The position numbers and the translations under genes were made by a program. Of a stretch of 64,000 bases of DNA, positions 54,856 to 64,000 are shown in pieces. A model generated the notes under the pieces. That model saw only the letters and a list, made by a program, of their open reading frames with translations. It searched no databases and was not told the origin of the DNA. Numbering within the stretch: position 1 is the stretch's first letter; each line of letters opens with the position of its first letter. Source of the DNA: Tilletia caries (Eukaryota > Basidiomycota > Exobasidiomycetes > Tilletiales > Tilletiaceae); assembly GCA_032718865.1 (NCBI GenBank), contig JALUTQ010000037.1:868001-932000 (forward strand), read 5' to 3'.

Positions 54856-55737
54856 ATGAGCGGATCGCTGAACACCGGCTGGCTGCAGCCCACCGCCCGC
54901 GCCTGCATGCGCGCCCGCCCCCTCCCAACCCGTCCCATCGTCCACGCCCTCGCCCGCACACAAGCACCCCAACACCCGCTCGACCAACACACCCGCTACC
55001 CCAAACACCCACTCACAGCCTTCTTCCACTCCGAACTCTACCGCGTCACACCCTCCCCGTCCGAAGGCGTGCTTCCCAACATCGTCCCCGCGTCCTCGAT
55101 CTCGTCCCCGCTCCAGTCGGCGAAGGGGGAGGTGGAGGTCAGGTTGCCGGCGGTGTTGCCCGAGAGTCTGTTCGGACATGATGCCTCGTCGCGCTCGTAT
55201 CTTGCACCGGAGCTGCGGTTGAAGAGCTCGCATGAGCTGCATGCGCTTTGGTATGTGCTGCTCATGGAGAGGAATCGGCTGGCGACGAGTCGGGATGAGG
55301 CCAAGCGGTTGGGACTGGCGAATCTCATGCAGATGCATCGCACGAATATGGGGTCCAGGGCTCATCGCGTGAGTACATCCTTTTCACCCTTTCCCTCCTG
55401 GTCATGGCACTGATCGCGCGACTTCATTGGAACCGGGGGGCGCATACAGGTCCGGAAATCAATGGCCCGCATCAAGCTCGTCCTCAACGAACGCAGACTG
55501 GCCCTCATCCAGGCACAGCAAGACGTCCGGCTGGCCCAGACGTCCGAGGACGCAGCCGAGGCCGCTGTCGAGGATGGCCTCTTGAATGCAGCTGCCGCGA
55601 CACTGGAAGCGGAGGCGGAAGTGGGAGCGGAGGCGGAGCAGGAGGGGAGTTTGTATGAGGAGGAGCAGCCGGAGCGAGTTGGGTCAGCGACGCAGGGAGG
55701 TGGGAAGGCGTCGTCGTCGTCTTCTGGGCGGTTATGA
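54856..55737 (+). CDS. Mitochondrial large-subunit ribosomal protein uL29m (MRPL47/Mrpl4)
   Basis: Exons 54856..55368 and 55450..55737 give 266 aa. The presequence is Arg-rich without acidic residues (TARACMRARPLPTRPIVHAL). The L29 core is clear: YLAPELRLKSSHELHALWYVLLMERNRLATSRDEAKR, and after the splice VRKSMARIKLVLNERRLALIQAQ. It binds 23S-type rRNA near the exit tunnel of the mitoribosome. The C-terminal 70 residues are acidic/Ala-rich low complexity. Start chosen at the first ATG giving a presequence; the frame continues 5' without conserved sequence. Confidence 0.9.
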
Positions 55738-55965
55738 TCAGTCCATTTCTCCACACTTGATCCTTCTTCAGATCCTAATGCATGCGTCAAGCATTCAAGT
55801 TCTGACAGGGCGGTTCGCTTAGGAGCTGAAGCTGGCGACGAGTGGGAGAACACAAGAATTCAGTTCGCTCGTATCATGACAGGTTCATTGCCTCAAACTC
55901 TCGCTAGAAAGATGGAAACAGAGGGAGGGAAAGATCAGAAGAGAGAGAGAGAGAGCACAGCCGGC

Positions 55966-57167
55966 CTATGAGGTGTCCATAGCCTCTGCGCCTGCCGCTG
56001 TAGTGGTCGCTCCTGGCCGTGCCCCAACGTCGAACACATCTGCAGGTTCAGATGGAAAATAAGGTCAGCCAACCACAGCAGAACAACCTCGACAAGTACA
56101 AGGAATGAAAGTGAAGGAAAAACGCACCCTGCTTCTGGATCATACTAAAGATCTCCTCCTTGGTATACGCGGTGGTGCCCCTCCGGAATCCATACCGCTG
56201 CTCCTTGGCCTCCCGAGCGAGCACCCGGTAGTTCCTGAGCATCTCCGTTCCCTGCTTCTCGATGATGCAGACGTCCACATTGGAACCGGAGCCGAGGTCG
56301 TTGTAAATTCCGGACTCGATGGCAGCTGTGACGAGAGCGATGGCTTCGTCGCGCTGATTCATTCGAACATCGAAAGACTATTCAGCTGGGGGAAGTTCGA
56401 TCCATAAAGGTGGGTACCAGAAATCAAACTCACAGTCATGTCCTTCTTCCACCCACTCTCGAAGACGGCCATGGCGGCCAGACTGCCACTGCCCATTGTC
56501 ACGTACGGCAACTTGTCCGTCGAGCCGTGCGGGGCGATGGTGAACAGCTGCGGTCCGGTAACGTCGTAACCGCCCAAGACGAGCGCAGCGCCGATGTGGC
56601 CCGAGTGTCTGAAGGATAACAAAAATGCCAGATGGTGCTCAGCTTCCCCTACCATACCAGGTACACACAGAGAGAGAGGGGGGGAGGAAAAGCACTCACT
56701 GGAAAAGACGCTGCTTGAACATGGTCATCGCTGTAACGACGCGTGTTTTCCGGCCGGTGTGGAGCTCGTGCAGCTGGACATTGGAGGAGGTGAGCTGTGT
56801 GATGAATTCGGTGTCGGCGGCAGTTCCTGCTCCGCAGCAGTAGATGTGAGGCGCGATGTAGTGAATCTAAATGAACACGATTCTCCCCCGTCAGCTCCCA
56901 ACGTGGGCACGTAGCAGAGAGAGAGAAAAGGGAACACAAAAATCTCACCTTCTCGCAGTTCTTGTCAGCGACAATGGGACCCTCGGTCGCACGGGTGTCG
57001 GCTCCGAGGACGACGCCGTCGTTGAAGATGGTGCCTACGATGGTCGTGCCCGTGGAGGTGGCCTTGGGGACGGGGAACCCTTTTCCCGTGAGGAGGGCGT
57101 TGCGGCCGTGGTTGGTGAAGTCGAAGCCTGCGCTGTGCGGTGCGGGCGCTGTTGATGCTGCTGCCAT
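55966..57167 (-). CDS. PUP1: 20S proteasome subunit beta-2 (Pup1, trypsin-like)
   Basis: Five exons, complement(56949..57167, 56700..56866, 56434..56608, 56128..56353, 55966..56039), give 286 aa. The propeptide ends at Gly40 and the catalytic nucleophile is Thr41 ([22 protein letters not shown]). [74 protein letters not shown] and the C-terminal arm typical of beta-2 ([29 protein letters not shown]) are present. The last exon ([14 protein letters not shown]...MDTS) is short and was found by splice phase. It sits back-to-back with a J-protein gene across 297 bp, a suggestive proteostasis pair. Confidence 0.95.
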
Positions 57168-57464
57168 TGTCGCTGCTGTGTGTTGTGCTGTGTATGCTGT
57201 TGAGTGCTGTGCGCTGAGTGTCGAGCAGGGGAGAGGGCTTCATCATCCAGCTGAGGAGTGTCTGTGCAGTGGAGCGCAATCCACGTGGGAGTCACGTGAC
57301 ATCCCGTGATATCCGAAACCCTCCAAACAATATATCTCGACGTCACAAGCACAACTCACAGCCACTCTCCCGAAGAACGCGCTTCACGACAACGACGACG
57401 TTGCCTATTTCGCACCCGCAACAACTCACACGTAGCATAGAAGCATAGAAGCATAGAAGCAAAC
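57168..57464. promoter_or_regulatory. Bidirectional promoter PUP1 / J-protein with two E-boxes
   Basis: Two CACGTG hexamers (57282-57287 and 57293-57298) lie 11 bp apart, one helical turn; the second is in a perfect 10-bp palindrome GTCACGTGAC (57291-57300). No yeast-type PACE element (GGTGGCAAA) is seen. A repeated GCATAGAA word precedes the J-protein ATG. Confidence 0.5.
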
Positions 57465-57601
57465 ATGGCAGACCCAGTCACAGCAACAGCAACAGCCACA
57501 GACGCTCCCGCCGCCGACCCCAAGATGGGCCGCGATGGGTTCAAAGTAGCGGTAAGCATCTCTCCCCCCTCGCTCTCCCTCCTATCCAGAGCTGAACTTT
57601 T

Positions 57602-57632
<31 letters not shown>

Positions 57633-59819
57633 GATGACAGGACATGGAGTTCTACGAACTGCTCGCCGTACCCGCAAACGCGTCCGACATCGACCTCAAG
57701 AAGGCATACCGGAAGGCGGCCATACGCAATCACCCCGACAAGGTAAGCACATACTCTGAAGCGAGCACGTGGAAGGAAAACTGCTGACCTCTTCTTCGCC
57801 TCTGTGCTCAATCTGTAACTCTAGGGAGGTGACGAGGAGGTGTGAGTACTCAGCCTTAAACTCCATATTCCTGCACTCATCAACGCTGACCGTCCCTACC
57901 TTTCACCGCACAGTTTCAAAATGATTGGCGAAGGTGCGCTCACATTCATCCAAATCGCCGCGCCTGCGCACGTACCCCGCAGCTGATCACTTTTTTTTGT
58001 TTCTTCCCACCCAGCCTACCGTGTCCTTTCAGATAACCACCTCCGCGCAGACTACGACAAGCATGGCAAGAAGAAACCTACTGAGGAGGTCGGCATTCAT
58101 GAGGCTACAGAGATGGTGAGTGCAAGCGAGTCACCCCCATTATTGAATGCGCTCGTATTCTGATAGATTCGTTCCTGTAACTCTACAGTTCGGCAACATG
58201 TTTGGCGGAGGTGAGTTGACCCTAAGCGAACACGAAAGCATTTTTCCCAATCAACGAACCCCTTTTGAACGCGTCTTCTTTCCCACACAGAACGCTTCGT
58301 CCACCTCATCGGCGAGATCTCCCTCATGAAGGACATGACCAAGGCGAGCGAGATCGTCATGACCGAAGAGGAGAAAGCCGAGATGGAGAAGGCGATGCGG
58401 GCCGACGCTGCCGCTGCGAATGGCGAGCAACCTTCCACACCTACCCAGCAACATATCGATGCGGAGAAGGTACCTACTTCTGAGGCAGGCGCGTCGTCAG
58501 CGACCGGAGCCGCATCCGCAGCCACACCAGAAGGAGCAGCAGCAGCATCCGCATCGACTGCGAGCGTCAACAGCACAGACGCAAGCAAGTCCCCTGCCGC
58601 TGCGGCGGCGGCGGCGGACAAAAAGGGTCGGAGCAAGCTCACGCCGGAACAGAAGCAGAAGTTGGAGGTGTTTGAGAAGGAGGCGGAGGCGGAGAAGGAG
58701 AAGCGGGTGACGGACTTGACGCAGAAGCTTAAGGATCGGATTCGTCCGTTTGTTGAGGTTAGTTCCTACTGCAACATCCGGTTTCTAATTCTCATCCCGT
58801 CCGAGCTCTTACTATTGGGAGAAGGAAAAATTCCTGACGGAGTAACCTTTCTCTTTTTATCATCGGGTTCACAGGCACGAAGTCCGGGCGACAAGGACGA
58901 CAGCGAGACCCAGATCTGGGTCAAGCGCATGACAGAAGAAGCCGAGGACCTCAAGCTAGAATCCTTCGGCGTCGAGCTCCTGCACACCATCGGCGGCATC
59001 TACATTGCGCGCTCCACCACCTGGATCAAGTCGCGCCGACACAACTTCCTAGGCCTACCGGGTATTTTCAGCAAGCTCAAGGAGCGCGGCTCGCAGGTTA
59101 AGGAGACGTGGGGGCTTTTGGGGAGCGCGGTTAGTGTGCAGATTAGTATGGAGGAGATGGCGAAACGGCAGGAGAAGGGGGATATTGGGGAGGAGGAGAT
59201 GAGGGAGCTTGAGATGGATATGAGCGGGAAGATGTTGCTCGTTGTGAGTTTTTTTTTTCCCTCCCTTTCCAACACGTGGGATTTTTGTGGTGTGAGCCCT
59301 TACTCACCCGGTTTTGTTTGGGTCGGCGATGCAGACGTGGCGCGGAACGCGTTTTGAGGTGAACAATGTCCTCCGGAAGGTCTGCGGTGAGTTTGTGGCC
59401 GCTTGCTTTACCCTTCCTCCCCATCCACGATCCGGGCTCATCCCTTCTATTTTTTTTTTGGCTGGTCAAACAGACAACGTCCTGAACGAAGCTGGTGTGG
59501 ACAAGGTTGTGCTGTTGCGAAGGGCGCAGGCGCTGACCTGCCTGGGTGCCATCTACACGAAGGTAAGCATGATGCAACATTCGAAATTTGACTTGCCCAC
59601 CCTTCCTGAGGGCGCTCCTCACCATTAAACTCACGTCGCTCATTCGCTCTCTCTCTCTCTCTCTCTCTTTATCAGGTCCAACCCGACGCGGACCAAGACG
59701 AGCGCCGCGAACTGGAAAAGCTCGTGGCGAACGCTGCGAACAAGAAGAAGAAGTCGAAGCAGGCGGCGGCGGCGGCGGCGCATGGATCGCCTGCTGTCTC
59801 CGCGGAGAAGAAGGCGTAG
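57465..59819 (+). CDS. Class III J-domain protein (Caj1/Djp1-like, DnaJ-X domain)
   Basis: Eleven exons: 57465..57551, 57641..57742, 57825..57841, 57914..57933, 58015..58115, 58189..58210, 58291..58757, 58875..59243, 59335..59386, 59474..59562, 59676..59819; 489 aa. The J-domain starts at [20 protein letters not shown] with His60-Pro61-Asp62 and continues GGDEEVFKMIGEAYRVLSD through exons of only 17 and 20 nt. [19 protein letters not shown] begins the DnaJ-X part, followed by an Ala/Ser-rich linker, a charged helix and the C-terminal domain ([82 protein letters not shown]). It stimulates Hsp70; Caj1/Djp1 relatives act in protein import or at membranes. The Lys/Ala-rich tail resembles a weak nuclear signal. 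Confidence 0.92.
57608..57632 (+). repeat. (CT)n polypyrimidine microsatellite before a 3' splice site
   Basis: About 12 CT units end 8 nt before the acceptor of the first J-protein intron; the last intron of the same gene has a similar (CT)n at about 59647-59668. Both would serve as strong polypyrimidine tracts. Confidence 0.85.
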
Positions 59820-60855
59820 GAAGGTCATCCCCCCCCTTCTGCTCGCCCTCCTCGGTCGCGGTCTCTGTTCATCCACCCAGCTGTTCTTCCCTTTCACACC
59901 CTTTTTTGGTTTAGACGCCGTGTTCGCTCCCAATACATACCTGGTATCCTCGAATATATCCCCCCTCTTTTGGTGGCCAGGGCCCACCCGGTCCAATCCC
60001 GTAACCTCCATGATCCTATATGTACCGCTTTTCCTAGAGCTTTGTTTCCCTTCAACTCTTGTGTGAGCCGTCTGCACTCTGCTGGCCGGGTTTCCTTTCT
60101 TGACCTCTCCCTTTGGCCGTTCGTTCTCCTCAGAGCTCAGAGCGAATCGATCATGCTGGCCGGTGGCCCTTGTTGACGCGACTGCTACCGTGCCAGTACC
60201 GAAGTCCGGGCGCCTCATCGCCATTGATGAGATTTTGATCTCAGAAATTTTTGGCCCGAAAGGCTTGTTGTGCAAGACGGGTGCAGTGCCTGTGCGGCTG
60301 CATGAGATCTCATCTGGAGCTTTTGGGTTTCGGAAGCAAACGCCATGTTTCATATATTTGCAGATCTTCGATATTTTTGCACATGCGTGAGAGTGTCAGT
60401 CTAGCCGATCCAGCTTTGTGCAACCCACCGGCCACCACCATGCGATGACTTGCTGTTGAAGACCACCCCCATCGAACTCATCGGACTGCCAGTCTGCACT
60501 CTGCACCGCGCACGCTACCATATGGTTTGTCAACAGATCAACCCAATGTGTACTGTACATACATGACAATCAATCATAATACCCTTATTTGTTTCCTGAT
60601 GTGGGGACGGCGGCGTGGGGGGTGCGGACTACTACTGCGGAGTGCGGGAGTAGTGGGCAACTAGTTGCTAGTGGCGCCTGCCTGTCGATCTTGCTTCTTT
60701 CCTTCCTTTAAAGAAGAGTCCTCGCACCTGTCCGAAAGCACGTTGACCCTCTTTCCCTTACCCACTCCTCCTCTCTCCCACTCTCTTTGAAGCAGGTCTT
60801 TACACACTCTCTCCCTCCCCTCCTTTCCATTCCCTTACACAGCAGCAGATCCACG
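59820..60855. other. Intergenic region between the J-protein gene and the secreted-protein gene
   Basis: About 1 kb. The left part is the 3' flank of the J-protein gene. The right part is the promoter of the secreted 412-aa gene, with a CTCTCTCCC-rich leader at 60755-60820. An AT-richer patch near 60540-60600 stands out from its surroundings. No gene is recognised. Confidence 0.4.
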
Positions 60856-62382
60856 ATGAAGTTCTTCGCCGCCTCCGTCTTTGCCTCCCTCGTCGGCCTC
60901 GCCTTCGGCCGCACCGGTCCTCTCGGCCCCGAGAACTACTACTCCGCCGCGCCTGGTCTCCAGATCGGTGTTGCGAACTTGACGGTCCTGTGCAACGTCA
61001 CCGCGTTCGCCTTCCTCGTGAGTGCCAACCGCTTTTGCCGCGTCCGGAGTGAGGTTTTGCGGATGGATGCAGGGGGGAAAACGTTGATGTCTCATACCGA
61101 GGCAGAGTCACGATGAGGAGGAACTGCGAGAGCCGTGGTGATGGCCCTTGATGTGATGCGCTTCCTCCAAAAGATCAGGCACTCCAGACCTTCGACGCTT
61201 ACACTTCTTCCCCTTCCATACAGCCCATCAACAACATCGCTGTCACAGCTCTCGTTCAGTTCACCAACGCCAACGTGAGTGTTGTGTTCATCTCAACGAC
61301 CAGAATTCAACGTGGACAGTCTGCTAACCTTTTTCCTTCGTCTTTCCCAATGCTAGTACGTCGGACTCGGCGACGTCATCCAGATTGAGTCTGGTATTGG
61401 CCGTGTCAAGATCGGCGGTGACCTGACCGGTCTGCTCGGTCTCGTCGGTGTCAACTCGCTCACCGCTAAGGTCACCGAGCTCGACATTATTGCCGACGGA
61501 ACCCAGGAAGAGGTCGTCGACATCTCGCAGATCCTCGAACTCACCGTCCCCAACACCACTGTCGTCCCCGGCAAGCCCCTGTTCATCCAGCTTCCCACCA
61601 CCGGTGGCTTCAGCGTCACCGCCCGCAGCGACGGCAAGAGCGAGATCATCACCGCTGCCCTCGGCGCGGTCAAGCTGAACGCTACCGTCCACTCCACCTT
61701 CCTCGGCAACATCCCCGCCACGGTCTCGTGCCCCGCTCTCCAGCGCCCGATCGCCATCGGTTTCATCCGTGCCGAGCCCGGCTACAAGGCTGAGGAGGTC
61801 CCCAAGAAGGTGTACGACATCGTTGAGGTGCCCGCCGGATCCCTGCTCGGCACTGCCGGTATCGAGTTCACCTGCACCGCTGGTTCGTACGGTACCTTCA
61901 AGCTGCCCACCTACGTCTCCGGTTACATCGCCAGCTTGACCGTCAAGGCTGGCTCGCCCTTCCAGTTCGAGAACGGCCACGCCACGGTCACGATCCCCCA
62001 GTCGTTCCAGAAGACCATCCGGTCCAAGCAGGCCTCCGCCGACAGCTTCTCCATCAAGCTGACCTCCCTTAAGTTCTCCGCCGAGAAGGCTTCTCCCGAG
62101 ATCAACGACATCGCCTCGTCGTCTGCTGCCATCACCACTAACACCTACAAGCTCAAGAGCTCCGGATCCGTCAAGGTCGATGTGCCCGGCAAGAACGGTC
62201 TCCTCCCCCCCGTCGAGTTCACCGCTGACGCCGACGCCGCTGGCGAGCTCGCTCTTACCTACCTGGACTCCGTCTCCGGCAGCCTGATCATCAAGCAGGG
62301 CACCAAGACGCTCCAGACGGTTGCGTTCAACTGCCCCAAGCCCGAGCCCCGTCTCGGCCTGTTCAACTTGAACATCCTCTAA
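60856..62382 (+). CDS. Secreted protein of unknown function (412 aa)
   Basis: Exons 60856..61017, 61225..61275 and 61357..62382. A clear signal peptide (MKFFAASVFASLVGLAFG) is followed by an all-beta-looking mature protein with regular hydrophobic alternation (IQIGVANLTVLCNVTAF, PINNIAVTALVQFTNAN, YVGLGDVIQIESGIGRVKIG and so on) and a few N-glycosylation sequons (NLT, NVT, NTT, NAT). Four Cys lie at CNVT, SCPAL, TCTAG and NCPK and could form two disulphides. I recognise no family. Third codon positions are overwhelmingly C, much more so than in neighbouring genes, which suggests high expression. The first intron (207 nt) is unusually long here and might hide another small exon. No GPI-like C-terminal hydrophobic tail is present. 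Confidence 0.82.
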
Positions 62383-62915
62383 ATCACTCGTTCACATACA
62401 CCAATCAAAACCTCGCTCGCCCCTCAGGATCGTGCGGCACCCCATCTGATTTCGCTTCTTGCCGCTGTCTTTTCCCCCCATTTGTTTATTTGATACAACC
62501 ATGGCCCATACGGCCACCTTAATGCGACGCATGTCGCTCGTACACTATCGCATCATGACGGTCTCTTAAAACTGTTGTTGGAGGATGGCTGGAAAGTCAT
62601 TGATGTCTCGCTTCGGAGTCCGGAGACTCGTCCGCTGGACGACTGCACGTAGCAGATGGATACCGAATTCCCCTCGTGAACACGCGGAAAATGAATGCTG
62701 CCTTTCCCAACTCCTGACAAGCTAGCTTTTTCGTAACGACCAGAAGTGTACACTCGAATGTATCTCTGCATGTTGAACCCAGATTCGATTCGACCAGAAC
62801 TGCGATTTCTGCAAATTGAAGCAAACGTGTGAAGAATGATACTGAAGATGCAAGCGAGGATGGGTATACGAGTACATTCGAGATCCAGCATATCAAAAGG
62901 AGTGTGGGTGCGAGC
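62383..62915. other. Convergent 3' flanks
   Basis: This stretch of 533 bp lies between the stop codons of the secreted-protein and five-TM genes. No gene or repeat is recognised. Confidence 0.4.
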
Positions 62916-63767
62916 TTATACAGTTCCCGCTGACGTCTGTTCCGTTTCCATCTTGGGTCCAGCCGTCGTAGTGCCCTTTCCGAGGGCATATCCGATCAAC
63001 CGCGCAGCTTCCACGAGGAAGAAGATGCCGTACAAACCGACCTGTACGCCGACGTCGAGGGATTCGTCCGACAGAAGGTACTCCGTGCCCTTGCGATCTT
63101 CAATGCCGACCAGGGAATGGAAATGCGCCAGAGCGACGGCGGTGAAGGCGATCAAGAGCGACCAGAAGGAGAGGAGGGCGAGGCTGGTTGCGGTCCGGGC
63201 TGAACGGGAGGGCGGGGACGGGTGGAGCATGAGTACGAGGGCGATAATGATTCCGACGAGGTTGAACGGGAGGAGGCCGACTCCGCGGTGGGCGAGGGCG
63301 AGGCGGACAATTTGAAGAACGTCTGTGTAGGAGAGTGTAGCGGTTTAATTGTCAGCAATTCTTTGCCTACTTAGCTTTTTAGATTACTCACTCATGAGAA
63401 GGGCAGCCAGAACGAGGAGAGTGTAGATGATGTTGCCCACCGCACGAAGCTTGCCAAACCGTCTCGGCGTAACGCCCTTGTTCAGACTCGTCTCCTGACC
63501 GTACTTCCACCGGACCAACCCGACCCAACTATGTTTTCCGTACTTCTTCGAAGCCGGGATCCAAACGGCCGCGATCAGGACGGGCAAGATGACAAGGAGC
63601 AAGACCCAAGTGGCGAGCGGTTCGAGGATGATGTCGTTGAAGCACGTCGGGGTGAGCTTTTGGGGCCCGCTTGAGGTGAAACCGAAGGCATTGTCGTATC
63701 GAAGGCCGCAGAGGGCCCGATGGGTCTTGGGCGGGTCTGTGTTCATAATACTCATGTCGGCACCCAT
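62916..63767 (-). CDS. Five-TM membrane protein of unknown function (260 aa)
   Basis: Two exons, complement(63392..63767 and 62916..63322). Hydrophobic helices are seen at LATWVLLLVILPVLIAAVWI, VGNIIYTLLVLAALLM, GLLPFNLVGIIIALVLML, LALLSFWSLLIAFTAVALA and VQVGLYGIFFLVEAARLIGYAL. The N-terminal outside part has two Cys (ALCGL, TPTCF), and the start of helix 1 (CFNDIILEPLATWVLLLVILP) recalls the TMD0 module of fungal ABCC transporters. No ATPase domain follows and a stop is present in frame, so it is either a free-standing TMD0-like protein or an unrelated family. Start: first ATG; a second Met is five residues in. Confidence 0.72.
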
Positions 63768-64000
63768 GGCTGAAGATTATGAGGGATGGAACTGTGAATA
63801 GGTTATGGGCGACGGCGAGGAAGAGGAGGGGGGAGGGAGCGAGGAAGGCGAGGAGATGATAAGGGCGAGGTAGGAGATGGTGGAAGAGCAAGAGGAAGAG
63901 GAAGGCAAGTTAGTGAGTTGTTATGCGGGCGGGAGTTGAGTGGGATGATTCCTCAACATCAAATTCAGAGCCGGCGGAATTTCAAACATCCGGCGGTTCG

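Noticed and set aside
61018..61224. Possible extra small exon in the secreted-protein gene
   Set aside because: The flanking exons join in phase without it, and no candidate with both good borders and an open frame was convincing; kept as one long intron.

Overview
This is a stretch of fungal nuclear DNA, most likely from a basidiomycete and perhaps from the smut-related Ustilaginomycotina (the rank is an inference, not a measurement). The evidence is GC-rich coding sequence, short introns of about 55-115 nt with GTGAGT/GTNNGT donors and CAG/TAG acceptors, CT-rich leaders, compact gene spacing, and proteins that only make sense as eukaryotic housekeeping genes. I rebuilt 28 protein genes by joining exons by hand; every splice was checked for reading frame. 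I found no rRNA, tRNA, CRISPR array or autonomous transposon.

Layout. 1-8.8 kb: a large low-complexity unknown protein (-), homoserine dehydrogenase HOM6 (-), lipin phosphatase NEM1 (+) and a secreted CAP/PR-1 protein (-). 8.8-11.8 kb: a 3-kb gene-free spacer, the largest in the window. 11.8-23.8 kb: a second CAP protein head-to-head with the first, TIM8, COP9 subunit CSN4, a QNQG-repeat membrane protein, MDM35, tRNA methyltransferase TRM44, a 322-bp MITE-like palindromic element and a secreted pectin lyase. 24.7-37.6 kb: a Tea1/Kel1-type Kelch protein, Golgi syntaxin SED5 and an oversized DNA topoisomerase I. 38.5-48.1 kb: mitochondrial glycerol-3-phosphate dehydrogenase with an EF-hand, an AT-hook-like unknown, a hotdog thioesterase, a Cys-pair unknown, a zinc alcohol dehydrogenase and a small mitochondrial-type protein. 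48.4-64 kb: splicing factor RSE1/SF3B3, a tail-anchored-like membrane protein, a tiny probably acylated 67-aa protein, mitochondrial ribosomal protein uL29m, proteasome beta-2, an 11-exon J-protein, a secreted 412-aa unknown and a five-TM membrane protein.

The genes do not form one pathway. Five or six act in mitochondria (TIM8, MDM35, GUT2, uL29m, probably the 133-aa protein), but they are interleaved with unrelated genes and I read this as chance. Two features could relate to a plant-associated or saprotrophic life: the pair of secreted CAP proteins and the pectin lyase. Several divergent pairs share short bidirectional promoters (HOM6/NEM1, CSN4/QNQG protein, MDM35/TRM44, 133-aa protein/RSE1, PUP1/J-protein), and three of these carry visible CACGTG or TGACGTCA palindromes.

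Most worth a second look: the MITE-like element touching the TRM44 stop codon; topoisomerase I, whose C-terminal domain is split by an acidic insert and followed by a long tail; the inverted CAP gene duplication with identical internal exon lengths; MDM35 with its two CX9C halves pushed far apart; and the 67-aa protein that starts with a 7-nt coding exon.
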